20,674 nucleotides of DNA from an uncultured Paenibacillaceae bacterium (GTDB lineage: Bacteria; Bacillota; Bacilli; Paenibacillales; CALAME01): positions 1-20,674 of the forward strand of contig CALKAN010000284.1 in the NCBI GenBank assembly GCA_937983035.1. Reading direction: 5' to 3'. Shown piece after piece: positions 1 to 7,605 of this stretch. Numbering within the stretch: position 1 is the first letter of the stretch; each line of letters opens with the position of its first letter. Below the pieces are notes generated by a model. The model had not been told where the DNA came from, made no database searches, and saw only the letters and a program-made list of their open reading frames with translations. The translations under genes and the position numbers were made by a program.

Positions 1-462
1 GGCAGTAATTCTCTGGAGGAATTGGCGCCGCAGCAGCGCGAGAAGGCCGTGCAAGTGGTCGAGCAAGTAAGCGAGAGCATTCCTTTGCGGGCGGCGCTGT
101 TGATCGATGCAAGCGCCAGCATGAGGCCTAAGCTGAAACAAGTCGAAGAAGCGATTTGGGATCTTTCGCTCAGTTTGCAAGCCAGACAAGGGCGGAGCGA
201 AGTTTCAGTGTTTCATTTTCCTGGTTCAGGCAAGCCGTTTCGCGATATTGAACTGGATTTAGGGTGGACGGACAACGTGCCTGAGGTTAATCGTTTATTT
301 TCTAAATTAAGCATGAGAGGAGCGACGCCGACCGGACCGGCCATCATGCATGTGGTGGAATATTTTGAAAAAGGATACATGCAAGAAGAACGCGAGCCGA
401 GCATGCCGACAGTGAAAGACTGGCGCGGAGAGGACGGCGCGCTGAGTGACTATATCATGTAG
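1..462 (+). CDS. yabS: VWA-domain protein, YabS-like (5' partial)
   Basis: C-terminal part (about 153 residues) of a von Willebrand factor type A protein. The reading frame is open to the first base of the window, so the gene begins upstream. A TTG at 22 is preceded by GGAGGA only one base away, too close to be a real ribosome binding site. The metal-ion-dependent adhesion site is visible as D-A-S-A-S (Asp codon at 106-108) within a hydrophobic strand, followed by the later G-A-T-P-T-G-P loop that supplies the conserved threonine. The B. subtilis YabS family member is about 240 residues and lies next to the kinase gene yabT, as here. The 3' end overlaps the kinase start by 17 bases, suggesting coupled translation. 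The molecular role is not established; VWA domains usually mediate metal-dependent protein binding. The product looks cytosolic, with no membrane segment in the visible part. Confidence 0.85.
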   Translation, partial: GSNSLEELAPQQREKAVQVVEQVSESIPLRAALLIDASASMRPKLKQVEEAIWDLSLSLQARQGRSEVSVFHFPGSGKPFRDIELDLGWTDNVPEVNRLFSKLSMRGATPTGPAIMHVVEYFEKGYMQEEREPSMPTVKDWRGEDGALSDYIM

Positions 463-1345
463 GCCTTCTGTTCTTTTGCCGGGAACGATCATTTCAGGGA
501 AATGGAACGGCAAACAATATAAAATTATAAAATTGCTCGGTGAAGGCGCCAATGGACGCGTCTATCTTGTTGAACGAAATCAAACATGTTTCGCGCTGAA
601 AATGGGATTTGATTGGTTAGACCATCAATTTGAAGTTAATGCCATTAAAGCACAGCAAAGGGATGGGCAGGCGCCGTTGCTGCTGGACGCCGATGATTTT
701 CATTGGCGCGGGCAAAATTTTTCCTTTTACGTAATGCGCTATATCGACGGCCAAAGCCCGGATGCATTTTTAAAAAAACATGGGATGGAATGTTTATCCG
801 TGATCGGCCTTCATTTGCTGCGGCAGTTGCGGAAATTTCATGAGAATGGTTTTGTGTTCGGAGATTTGAAGCCTGAAAATGTGCTGGTGACAAAATATGG
901 CGAAGTCCAATTGGTTGATTACGGCGGTGTTTCGAAAGCGGGTTCATCCGTCAGACAATTTACGGAACGATATGACAGAGGTTATTGGGGCGGAGGCAGC
1001 AGAACCGCAGATGAAGGATATGACATTTTTTCCTTCTGCGTGCTTTGCATTCAGTTAACGAATCCATCCGGATTAAGAGCTGCAGCGGAAGCAAGCTGGG
1101 AACGAAAACCGCATCATTTGCTGGAGTTGGCCCGACAAACGCCGCCGCTGAGCAGATGGCTGCCTTTTTTCCAAAAAGGGCTGACCGGGCGATTCGCCTC
1201 ATCGTCGGAAGCGGCTGCTCTATGGAAAGAGCTGATCAAGCCTAAGAAGATTCATGAAAACGCAGCAGTGACCCGCCGTTTGACTGAAGCGCTGATCATC
1301 ATGCTTATTTTGTTTGCATCTGCCTTATTGTTTGTGCTTAAATAA
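446..1345 (+). CDS. yabT: Membrane-anchored Ser/Thr protein kinase YabT
   Basis: A 299-residue Hanks-type kinase. Visible motifs are the glycine loop G32-E-G34-A-N-G37, the ATP-contacting Lys52 in F-A-L-K, the catalytic loop G-D140-L-K142-P-E-N145, and a D158-Y-G in place of the usual DFG. The residues before the catalytic Asp are F-G rather than H-R, so it is a non-RD kinase. Residues about 281-298 form one hydrophobic C-terminal membrane segment, leaving the kinase in the cytoplasm with no external sensor domain. This matches B. subtilis YabT, a DNA-activated kinase reported to act during sporulation and to phosphorylate RecA. The GTG start at 446 lies 12 bases after GGAGAGG and overlaps yabS in another frame. 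The downstream neighbour tilS follows after 56 bases. Assignment rests on motifs plus gene order; substrates in this organism are unknown. Confidence 0.9.
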   Translation: MTISCRPSVLLPGTIISGKWNGKQYKIIKLLGEGANGRVYLVERNQTCFALKMGFDWLDHQFEVNAIKAQQRDGQAPLLLDADDFHWRGQNFSFYVMRYIDGQSPDAFLKKHGMECLSVIGLHLLRQLRKFHENGFVFGDLKPENVLVTKYGEVQLVDYGGVSKAGSSVRQFTERYDRGYWGGGSRTADEGYDIFSFCVLCIQLTNPSGLRAAAEASWERKPHHLLELARQTPPLSRWLPFFQKGLTGRFASSSEAAALWKELIKPKKIHENAAVTRRLTEALIIMLILFASALLFVLK

Positions 1346-1401
1346 GGCGAGAAGCATGAATAAATCAAGCGATAGTATGCTGGAAATGAAGGAATGAGAA
1401 T

Positions 1402-2802
1402 ATGGCGCTGAGGGAGAAGGCGGAACGGTTCATGAAGGAAAAAGGCTTGCTTAAGCGGCATGATCGAGTCTTGGCAGCTGTTTCCGGCGGACCAGACTCG
1501 ATGGCGCTGCTGCATTTGCTGCACAGTTTGTCAGACGAATGGGAATTAACATTGGCTGTTGTTCACGTCAACCATATGATTCGCGGACAGGAAGCAGATG
1601 AAGAAGCGGAGCTGGTCAGACATTATGCTGCTTCTTTAGGAGTTGATTTTCATCTTGTTTCTGTCAACATTCCGGCTGTCTTAGAACAATTCGGAGGCAA
1701 CCTGCAAGATGCGGCCCGTGTCAAACGGCATGAAGCATTGTCAGATTTGGCAAAAAAGCAGCACATGCACAAAGCGGCTTTGGCACACCATGCGGATGAT
1801 CAAGCGGAAACATATTTGATGAGAATGATTAAAGGTTCATCTCCTGCGGGACTTAGAGGCATGGAAGCGAGCCGGACGATAAACGGGCTGGAACTGATCC
1901 GGCCGCTTTTGCGCGTTTATAAGGAGGATATTTTGCAATATTGTCATCAGCATGAAATTCCATACCGCATAGACAGCAGCAATGAAAATAAAACTTATAT
2001 GCGCAACCGCATTCGCTTGGAATTGATCCCGTATTTGCAGCGCATGAATCCTCGCATTGCGCAAGTGATCAATCAAACGGCGCAGCTTCTTCAAGAAGAC
2101 GAGCAATATATGGAGCAAGAAGCTGTGCGCTGGATGGATGAACACGTCCATTCCAAGGGGCGGTCTTACCAGCTGAAAAGAGATGCGTTCAGAGGCTTGC
2201 ATATCGCTTTACAAAGAAGAGTGATTAAACTAATATTAAGTTACTTGAGCGCTGGGAAGCCTGTTTGGGACTTTCATAAGCTGGAGCGGCTGCGCATGGC
2301 GATCGCATCAAACGAAACGCGTTCCCGCCGCGTGGAAGCGGGGCATAACATAACCTGTTTCATCCAATATGACGAGATTCGGTTTGAAACATTTCAGGAA
2401 CCTCTTTCGTATGAATATAAGATCCATGCCTTGCCTGAACGATTGGAACTGGAAGGAGCGAGCTTGACGTTCAGCGTATTGTCCGCGCATGAATTTTGCG
2501 GAGAATCAGCCGATTGCGGCCAAGCTTGGTTTGATTTGGATGAAATTCACTTGCCTTTTACGATTAGAACCCGCCGCCCGGGAGATCGCATGCAGCCGAA
2601 AGGCATGAGCGGAAGCAAGAAAGTCAAAGACATTTTTATTGATGAGAAGGTCAGGATGGAAGATCGAGACAAGCTTCCGCTTTTGTTTGACGGACAAGAC
2701 AGGCTGCTTTGGATTCCGACCGTGCGCCGTTCCAAATTTGCGCTGATCACCAGCAAGACAAAGCGAATTCTGCATATCGTTTATGAGAAAAACAACCATT
2801 AG
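1402..2802 (+). CDS. tilS: tRNA(Ile)-lysidine synthase
   Basis: Encodes a 466-residue cytosolic enzyme that uses ATP and lysine to convert C34 of the CAU-anticodon tRNA-Ile to lysidine, changing its decoding from AUG to AUA. The N-terminal PP-loop signature S-G-G-P-D-S-M is at residues about 30-36, followed by the H-V-N-H region typical of TilS. The C-terminal part carries the T-R-R-P-G-D-R-M-Q-P stretch and K-K-V-K-D-I-F-I-D of the tRNA-binding domain. Length agrees with the Bacillus family. The ATG at 1402 is preceded by GAAGGA with normal spacing. hpt starts 18 bases after the stop. In B. subtilis TilS and Hpt are reported to act together as activators of ftsH, which is the next gene but one here. 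Confidence 0.96.
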   Translation: MALREKAERFMKEKGLLKRHDRVLAAVSGGPDSMALLHLLHSLSDEWELTLAVVHVNHMIRGQEADEEAELVRHYAASLGVDFHLVSVNIPAVLEQFGGNLQDAARVKRHEALSDLAKKQHMHKAALAHHADDQAETYLMRMIKGSSPAGLRGMEASRTINGLELIRPLLRVYKEDILQYCHQHEIPYRIDSSNENKTYMRNRIRLELIPYLQRMNPRIAQVINQTAQLLQEDEQYMEQEAVRWMDEHVHSKGRSYQLKRDAFRGLHIALQRRVIKLILSYLSAGKPVWDFHKLERLRMAIASNETRSRRVEAGHNITCFIQYDEIRFETFQEPLSYEYKIHALPERLELEGASLTFSVLSAHEFCGESADCGQAWFDLDEIHLPFTIRTRRPGDRMQPKGMSGSKKVKDIFIDEKVRMEDRDKLPLLFDGQDRLLWIPTVRRSKFALITSKTKRILHIVYEKNNH

Positions 2803-2820
2803 CTTAGGAGGTTTATCCAG

Positions 2821-3381
2821 TTGTCAAATGCATCGATGCACGAAGATATCAGTGAAGTATTGCATGATGAAGCAGAAATTCAAGCGAAGATCGATGAGCT
2901 TGCGCAACAATTGAAAGCAGAGCTGGAACATAAAAATCCGCTCGTCATCTGCATACTCAAGGGCGCTTTTATTTTTATGGCGGATTTGGTGAAGCGTCTG
3001 GACTTTCCGCTTGAGATTGATTTTATGGATGTTTCCAGCTATGGACAATCGACAGAATCATCCGGGATTGTGAAGATCATTAAAGATTTGGACACCTCTG
3101 TTGAAGGAAGGCATGTGCTCATTGTAGAAGATATCATCGACAGCGGGCTGACGCTGCGGTATTTAGTGGACGTGCTCAAAGGACGTCGCGCCCAGTCGGT
3201 CTCGATCGTCACTTTGTTTGACAAGCCGGAAGGGCGCAAGGTGGAGCTGAATGCCGACTATACCGGATTTACTCTCCCGAATTCATTTGTGGTGGGATAT
3301 GGTTTAGATTACGCGGAAAAGTATCGCAATTTGCCATATATCGGAATTTTAAAACAGTCGGTTTATCAAAATGAAAAATAA
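2821..3381 (+). CDS. hpt: Hypoxanthine phosphoribosyltransferase
   Basis: Encodes a 186-residue purine salvage enzyme that joins hypoxanthine or guanine to PRPP, giving IMP or GMP. The PRPP-binding signature V-L-I-V-E-D-I-I-D-S-G-L-T-L is at about residues 99-112, and the early I-L-K-G-A-F loop of type I phosphoribosyltransferases is present. The TTG at 2821 is taken as the start because GGAGG at 2807-2811 sits nine bases upstream; an in-frame ATG at 2836 has no such site and would shorten the protein by five residues. No terminator separates it from tilS, so the two are probably cotranscribed. In B. subtilis the protein (HprT) also partners TilS in ftsH activation. Confidence 0.95.
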   Translation: MSNASMHEDISEVLHDEAEIQAKIDELAQQLKAELEHKNPLVICILKGAFIFMADLVKRLDFPLEIDFMDVSSYGQSTESSGIVKIIKDLDTSVEGRHVLIVEDIIDSGLTLRYLVDVLKGRRAQSVSIVTLFDKPEGRKVELNADYTGFTLPNSFVVGYGLDYAEKYRNLPYIGILKQSVYQNEK

Positions 3382-3386
3382 GACGG

Positions 3387-3406
3387 ACAAATTGTTGTAA
3401 ATTTGT
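3387..3406. promoter_or_regulatory. Inverted repeat upstream of ftsH promoter
   Basis: A perfect 7-bp inverted repeat, ACAAATT, six bases, AATTTGT, lies directly upstream of the proposed ftsH -35 element in the short hpt-ftsH gap. Position and symmetry suit an operator or activator site. The TilS/Hpt complex known to activate ftsH in B. subtilis is a possible ligand, but this is inference. The region is AT-rich, so chance symmetry is possible. Confidence 0.35.
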
Positions 3407-3410
3407 AATT

Positions 3411-3440
3411 TTGTCTTGCAAAGTGTTATTATAATATAAT
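3411..3440 (+). promoter_or_regulatory. ftsH sigma-A promoter
   Basis: A TTGTCT -35 at 3411-3416 and a TATAAT -10 at 3435-3440 are separated by 18 bases. A second TATAAT overlaps at 3430-3435 but would give a 13-base spacer. The site lies about 30 bases before the ftsH ribosome binding site, so a separate ftsH transcript is likely in addition to any read-through from hpt. Confidence 0.6.
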
Positions 3441-3473
3441 ATTAGTTCGCTTTTTTTCGAGAGGAGGCAGGGG

Positions 3474-5468
3474 ATGAATCGCATCATTCGCAATACCGGA
3501 TTTTATCTGCTCATCTTTTTGGTCATCATAGGGATTATTCATTTCCTCAGCAATCAGAATGACCACGTGCGTGAATTGACCTATGATCAATTCAGGCATG
3601 AAGTGATGAGTAATAATGTGAAAGAACTGACGGTTCAATTCGAAAGAAATACATATCATATAACCGGGCAGTTTAAGGGTGAGCCGGCGGGTCCGAACAG
3701 CAATTACTTTGAATACTTTGCGCCGATAGGCGACAGAGTGTGTGAGCTGCTGGATGAAGCCGGCGTGGATTATGTGATGAAGCCGGCGGCGGAAGGCAAT
3801 ATTTGGCTCGGCTTTTTGACCACGCTGATTCCTTTTGTGCTCATATTCGTGCTCTTCTTCTTCTTGTTGAATCAAGCTCAAGGCGGCGGCGGGAAAGTGA
3901 TGAATTTCGGCAAGAGCAAAGCTCGCCTTTATAATGAAGAGAAGAAGAGAGTTACGTTTGAAGATGTTGCTGGGGCGGATGAGGAGAAGCAAGAGTTGAT
4001 CGAAGTTGTGGAATTTCTGAAAGATCCGCGGAAATTCTCAGCAGTTGGAGCTAAAATTCCGAAAGGCGTTCTGCTCAACGGTCCGCCAGGCACGGGTAAG
4101 ACATTGCTGGCAAGAGCAGTAGCCGGGGAAGCAGGCGTCCCCTTCTTCAGCATCAGCGGTTCTGACTTCGTAGAAATGTTCGTCGGGGTAGGTGCTTCGC
4201 GCGTCAGGGATTTGTTTGAAAATGCCAAAAAGAATTCCCCGTGCATCATTTTTATCGACGAAATTGATGCCGTAGGACGCCAGCGCGGCGCAGGTCTCGG
4301 CGGCGGACATGACGAGCGTGAACAGACGTTGAACCAATTGCTGGTTGAAATGGACGGTTTCAGTTCCAATGAAGGGATTATCATCATTGCTGCGACGAAC
4401 CGTCCGGATATATTGGATCCAGCTCTGCTGCGCCCAGGTCGTTTCGACCGCCAGATTACCGTCGACCGTCCAGACATTAAAGGACGAGAGGCTGTGCTTA
4501 AAGTGCATGCTCGCAACAAGCCGCTGGCTGATGACGTCAAATTAGACGTTCTGGCCAGATATACGACGGGGTTTACCGGAGCTGATCTGGAGAATTTGCT
4601 CAATGAGGCTGCATTAATCGCTGCACGCCGGAATAAGAAAGTCATCTCGATGTCAGAATTAGACGAGGCTTTTGACCGGGTCGTTGTCGGCACAGCCAAA
4701 CGGAGCCGCGTCATCAGTCCGAGGGAGAAGCGCACGATCGCTTATCACGAGGCAGGCCATGCGATTATCGGTTATTATGTGCGCCACGCCGATGTGATTC
4801 ATAAAGTGACGATTGTGCCAAGAGGACGTGCGGGCGGATATGCCATGATGATTCCGAAAGAAGGAGAAGACCGCCTGCTGAATACGAAATCTGAACTGTT
4901 GGATCGTGTGACAGGATTGCTTGGGGGACGCGTGGCTGAAGAACTCTTTATTGGAGAAATCGGAACCGGCGCGTATGACGATTTCAAGAAAGCCACTTCC
5001 ATCGTTCGGAGCATGGTTGTTGAGTTCGGAATGAGTGAAAAGCTTGGACCGATGCAGTTCGGCCATTCTCAAGGCCAAGTGTTCTTGGGCCGAGATTTGG
5101 GTCATGAACAAAATTACAGTGATGCGATCGCCTACGAAATTGACCAAGAAATGCAGTCGATGATCCGCCAGTGCTATGAAGAAGCGAAAAGAATATTAAC
5201 CGAGCATGCGGATCAAGTGCATTTGCTCGCGAAGGCGCTGCTGACGGTGGAAACGCTGAATCGTGCGCAAATTGTGGAATTGCTTGAGAAAGGAACGCTC
5301 ACAGACAGTGACGGCAGAACGTACACTGCTGATGAAATCATGAACAGATCGGAAGAGATCAAAATCAATATACAGAAACAAGATCAGGAGCAACAATCGA
5401 ATCAGCTCGATTTTGATCGGGAAGACAAAGACAACGCAGATGACAATGAACCGGATAACAAGCAGTAA
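3474..5468 (+). CDS. ftsH: ATP-dependent zinc metalloprotease FtsH
   Basis: Encodes a 664-residue membrane AAA protease that degrades unassembled membrane proteins and regulators. Two membrane segments lie at about residues 8-26 and 112-133, bracketing the short external domain. The AAA module has Walker A G203-P-P-G-T-G-K-T210, Walker B I-I-F-I-D-E-I-D, and the second region of homology ending L-R-P-G-R-F-D-R. The protease domain carries the zinc motif H425-E-A-G-H429 and the downstream acidic ligand region G-A-Y-D-D-F. The C-terminal tail is highly charged (many D, E, N, Q), as is usual. The ATG has GGAGG at 3463-3467, six bases upstream. All catalytic residues are present and the length is normal. 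It has its own promoter upstream and is followed by a strong terminator, so it forms its own unit. Confidence 0.98.
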   Translation: MNRIIRNTGFYLLIFLVIIGIIHFLSNQNDHVRELTYDQFRHEVMSNNVKELTVQFERNTYHITGQFKGEPAGPNSNYFEYFAPIGDRVCELLDEAGVDYVMKPAAEGNIWLGFLTTLIPFVLIFVLFFFLLNQAQGGGGKVMNFGKSKARLYNEEKKRVTFEDVAGADEEKQELIEVVEFLKDPRKFSAVGAKIPKGVLLNGPPGTGKTLLARAVAGEAGVPFFSISGSDFVEMFVGVGASRVRDLFENAKKNSPCIIFIDEIDAVGRQRGAGLGGGHDEREQTLNQLLVEMDGFSSNEGIIIIAATNRPDILDPALLRPGRFDRQITVDRPDIKGREAVLKVHARNKPLADDVKLDVLARYTTGFTGADLENLLNEAALIAARRNKKVISMSELDEAFDRVVVGTAKRSRVISPREKRTIAYHEAGHAIIGYYVRHADVIHKVTIVPRGRAGGYAMMIPKEGEDRLLNTKSELLDRVTGLLGGRVAEELFIGEIGTGAYDDFKKATSIVRSMVVEFGMSEKLGPMQFGHSQGQVFLGRDLGHEQNYSDAIAYEIDQEMQSMIRQCYEEAKRILTEHADQVHLLAKALLTVETLNRAQIVELLEKGTLTDSDGRTYTADEIMNRSEEIKINIQKQDQEQQSNQLDFDREDKDNADDNEPDNKQ

Positions 5469-5474
5469 AAAACG

Positions 5475-5519
5475 ATGCAAGAACGAAAGCAGAGCTTGAG
5501 TTCTTGCATTTTTTTTGTT
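5475..5519 (+). terminator. Intrinsic terminator of ftsH
   Basis: A 10-bp perfect stem, ATGCAAGAAC at 5475-5484 with GTTCTTGCAT at 5500-5509, continues after a tandem GA mismatch into an inner AAGC/GCTT stem with an AGA loop. A run of T residues follows from 5509. It begins six bases after the ftsH stop codon. Confidence 0.92.
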
Positions 5520-5531
5520 TCGCTAAATATA

Positions 5532-5560
5532 TTGACACTGCATAGGAAGTTGTGTAAATT
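5532..5560 (+). promoter_or_regulatory. Probable nadA promoter
   Basis: A perfect TTGACA at 5532-5537 is followed after 17 bases by TAAATT at 5555-5560, preceded by TGTG that could act as an extended -10. It lies just after the ftsH terminator and about 100 bases before the nadA start, where a promoter is needed. The -10 matches only four of six positions. Confidence 0.55.
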
Positions 5561-5591
5561 AAAAGTTAACTTTGTGAGCACAGACGATCAT

Positions 5592-5632
5592 GAGCAAGAG
5601 CAGCTTTCTTTTGACGTGCTTGTTCTTTTTTT
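5592..5632 (+). terminator. Attenuator-like hairpin in nadA leader
   Basis: GAGCAAG at 5592-5598 pairs with CTTGTTC at 5619-5625 (one G-U), and seven T residues follow at 5626-5632. This is a terminator-like structure between the proposed promoter and the nadA ribosome binding site. A competing hairpin, CAAGAG at 5595-5600 with CTTTTG at 5608-5613, shares the same left arm. This would suit conditional termination, but the stem is modest and no ligand or protein is known. Confidence 0.4.
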
Positions 5633-5660
5633 CACAAATTATAAGGGGGAGACCATTTCA

Positions 5661-6599
5661 ATGGAAGCCTTGGCCTTGGAGCGCAGAGCTGAGCGAAATC
5701 AGCAGTTGAAGGAACGTTTGATGGAATTAAAAAAGGAACGGAATGCCATTATTTTAGCGCATTATTATCAGCGTGATGAAATTCAAGAAGTGGCTGACTT
5801 CAGGGGAGATTCCTTTTTATTGGCTCAAAAAGCAGCTGAGACAGATGCGGATGTCATCGTTTTTTGCGGTGTGCATTTCATGGGAGAAAGCGCAAAGATT
5901 TTGGCCCCGGATAAAACTGTGATCATTCCAGACGAGCGGGCGGGCTGTCCGATGGCGGATATGGTGAATGTGCAGGGATTGCGCGAATTGAAGAAGAAAC
6001 ACCCGAACGCTAAAGTCGTTACTTATATTAATTCTTCTGCTGAAGTTAAAGCGGAAACCGATATTTGCTGCACCTCGTCGAACGCAATTAAAGTCATTCA
6101 ATCGCTGGACGCTGAAGAAATTATATGGGTGCCGGACAAAAATTTAGGCCATTACGTTTCCAAACATACCGATAAGAAAATGATCATTTGGGAAGGGTAT
6201 TGCAATACCCACGATATGCTGACCGTGAAAGATGTGGAAATGATGCGCGCCAAATACCCGAACGCCCAATTGGTCGTTCATCCGGAGTGCCGTCCGGAAG
6301 TCGTGGAGATGGCTGATTTCGTTGGCAGCACGACAGCGATTATTAAATATTGCCGTGAGTCGGATTGCAAGGAATTCATTATCGGAACGGAGGATGGAAC
6401 TGGATATCAGCTGCGGAAAGACAGCCCGGACAAAACATTCCATTTCGCCTCTAAATTTTTAGTCTGCCCGAATATGAAAGTGAACAATTTGAAGAAATTG
6501 GTGCGCTGCTTGGAAAACATGGAACCGGAAATTTATGTTCCGCCGCAAATTGCAGAAAAGGCAAGAGTTTCATTAGAGCGCATGCTTGCAGTAGTATAA
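5661..6599 (+). CDS. nadA: Quinolinate synthase (4Fe-4S)
   Basis: Encodes a 312-residue enzyme that condenses iminoaspartate with dihydroxyacetone phosphate to form quinolinate in NAD synthesis. The three expected [4Fe-4S] ligands are visible as Cys96 (A-G-C-P-M-A-D), Cys181 (W-E-G-Y-C-N-T-H) and Cys269 (V-C-P-N-M-K). Their spacings of 85 and 88 residues resemble the short form of the family; B. subtilis NadA is longer. The H-P-E-C motif with Cys210 is also present. The ATG at 5661 is chosen because AAGGGGGAG lies about ten bases upstream. The frame is open further back, but that stretch runs through the ftsH terminator and promoter. nadB, which normally supplies iminoaspartate and usually adjoins nadA, is not in this window. 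A terminator follows nadA directly. Confidence 0.95.
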   Translation: MEALALERRAERNQQLKERLMELKKERNAIILAHYYQRDEIQEVADFRGDSFLLAQKAAETDADVIVFCGVHFMGESAKILAPDKTVIIPDERAGCPMADMVNVQGLRELKKKHPNAKVVTYINSSAEVKAETDICCTSSNAIKVIQSLDAEEIIWVPDKNLGHYVSKHTDKKMIIWEGYCNTHDMLTVKDVEMMRAKYPNAQLVVHPECRPEVVEMADFVGSTTAIIKYCRESDCKEFIIGTEDGTGYQLRKDSPDKTFHFASKFLVCPNMKVNNLKKLVRCLENMEPEIYVPPQIAEKARVSLERMLAVV

Positions 6600-6612
6600 T
6601 ACAGTCATGACA

Positions 6613-6640
6613 AGAAGCTCCGAAAGGAGCTTTTCTTTTG
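6613..6640 (+). terminator. Intrinsic terminator after nadA
   Basis: A perfect 7-bp stem AAGCTCC at 6615-6621 and GGAGCTT at 6626-6632 closes on a GAAA tetraloop, followed by TTTTCTTTT. It sits 13 bases after the nadA stop and separates nadA from nadC, so nadC either depends on read-through or has a promoter that is not obvious. Confidence 0.85.
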
Positions 6641-6642
6641 GT

Positions 6643-6684
6643 CAGCTGACAGAGCAGGCGGCAATCAGCAGCCTGCCTGAGCTG
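6643..6684 (+). other. Imperfect hairpin in nadA-nadC gap
   Basis: CAGCT at 6643-6647 pairs with AGCTG at 6680-6684, and inside it GCAGGC at 6654-6659 pairs with GCCTGC at 6671-6676, continuing through one G-A mismatch to GC/GC and an AATCA loop. No T tract follows, so it is not a terminator. It lies between the nadA terminator and the nadC ribosome binding site. Function unknown. Confidence 0.4.
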
Positions 6685-6732
6685 CATCGCGTGCCATGGT
6701 TTAGATTCGATTGGATAAGGAGGCTGCCGCAG

Positions 6733-7605
6733 ATGAGCAAAGAGTGGATATTTCCTGGTTTAGATCAACAGATTAAAGAATGGCTGCGAGAAGATCTTGG
6801 AACGGGAGATGTGACAACTTACCATACGATCCCTGAAACGCATCAATCCGTCGGCATCATTCATGCGAAAGAAGACGGCATCCTGGCGGGTCTTCCAGCT
6901 GCTGAGCTTGTGTTTCAAGTCATTGACGCAGCATTGACGTTTCGCGCTGCAGTCAAAGATGGAGACGAAATCAGCGCAGGGACAGTCATTGCAGAGGTGG
7001 AAGGAAAGACGCGTCACATTTTGATCGGAGAGAGGCTGGCGCTTAACTTGTTGCAGCGGCTTTCCGGCATCGCTACCCGCACCCGTCAATATGCGCAGCA
7101 AATTTCGGGCTTGAATGCCATGCTGGTCGATACGCGCAAAACAACGCCGGGCCACAGGCAATTGGAGAAATACGCCGTGCGCGTTGGCGGCGGGAGAAAT
7201 CATCGATTTGGTCTTTACGACGCTGTCATGATCAAAGATAATCATATTAAGGCGGCCGGCGGCATTGCTGCAGCAGTTCGTCAAGCTCGCTCTTCGATTC
7301 CTTATACGATGAAGATTGAAGTGGAAACGGAGAATTTGGAGCAAGTAAAGGAAGCTTTGGCAGCCGGGGCGGATATCATTATGCTTGATAATATGCCATT
7401 GCAAGAGATGAAGCAGGCGGTCAGCATGATACGAAATGGAAATCCGGCTGTGCAAATCGAAGCTTCCGGCGGCGTAAATTTGAAAACGATACGAAGCATT
7501 GCCGAGACGGGAGTTGACGCCATTTCCGTCGGTGCCTTAACTTCTTCCATTCAGGCGCTGGATATTAGTTTAGATTTGAATGAAAAGAAAGGGAGACGCC
7601 CATGA
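6733..7605 (+). CDS. nadC: Nicotinate-nucleotide pyrophosphorylase (carboxylating)
   Basis: Encodes a 290-residue quinolinate phosphoribosyltransferase that turns quinolinate and PRPP into nicotinate mononucleotide with loss of CO2. The signature D-T-R-K-T-T-P-G-H-R with the following V-R-V-G-G-G-R-N-H-R and I-K-D-N-H-I is intact, as are the late glycine-rich loops (E-A-S-G-G-V-N and S-V-G-A-L-T). The ATG at 6733 has AAGGAGG at 6717-6723, nine bases upstream, and gives the usual family length. An upstream ATG at 6607 is rejected because the extension would be encoded by the nadA terminator. The stop overlaps the coaX start by four bases (ATGA), indicating coupled translation. No clear promoter was found for nadC; nadB is missing on both sides. 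Confidence 0.95.
   Translation: MSKEWIFPGLDQQIKEWLREDLGTGDVTTYHTIPETHQSVGIIHAKEDGILAGLPAAELVFQVIDAALTFRAAVKDGDEISAGTVIAEVEGKTRHILIGERLALNLLQRLSGIATRTRQYAQQISGLNAMLVDTRKTTPGHRQLEKYAVRVGGGRNHRFGLYDAVMIKDNHIKAAGGIAAAVRQARSSIPYTMKIEVETENLEQVKEALAAGADIIMLDNMPLQEMKQAVSMIRNGNPAVQIEASGGVNLKTIRSIAETGVDAISVGALTSSIQALDISLDLNEKKGRRP

Noticed and set aside
22..24. TTG start for the first gene
   Set aside because: The GGAGGA before it is one base away and the frame is open to the window edge, so the gene is truncated by the window.
3929..4735. 268-codon open frame on the minus strand opposite ftsH
   Set aside because: It mirrors the conserved FtsH AAA coding sequence and has a Ser/Pro-rich shadow composition.
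5475..5660. N-terminal extension of nadA in the same open frame
   Set aside because: It covers the ftsH terminator and the nadA promoter, and the ATG at 5661 has a strong ribosome binding site.
6607..6732. Upstream ATG for nadC
   Set aside because: The extension would be encoded by the nadA terminator; the ATG at 6733 has AAGGAGG and gives the family length.
6641..6732. Remnant of nadB between nadA and nadC
   Set aside because: The translated stretch shows no recognisable aspartate oxidase motif, and it is too short to judge.
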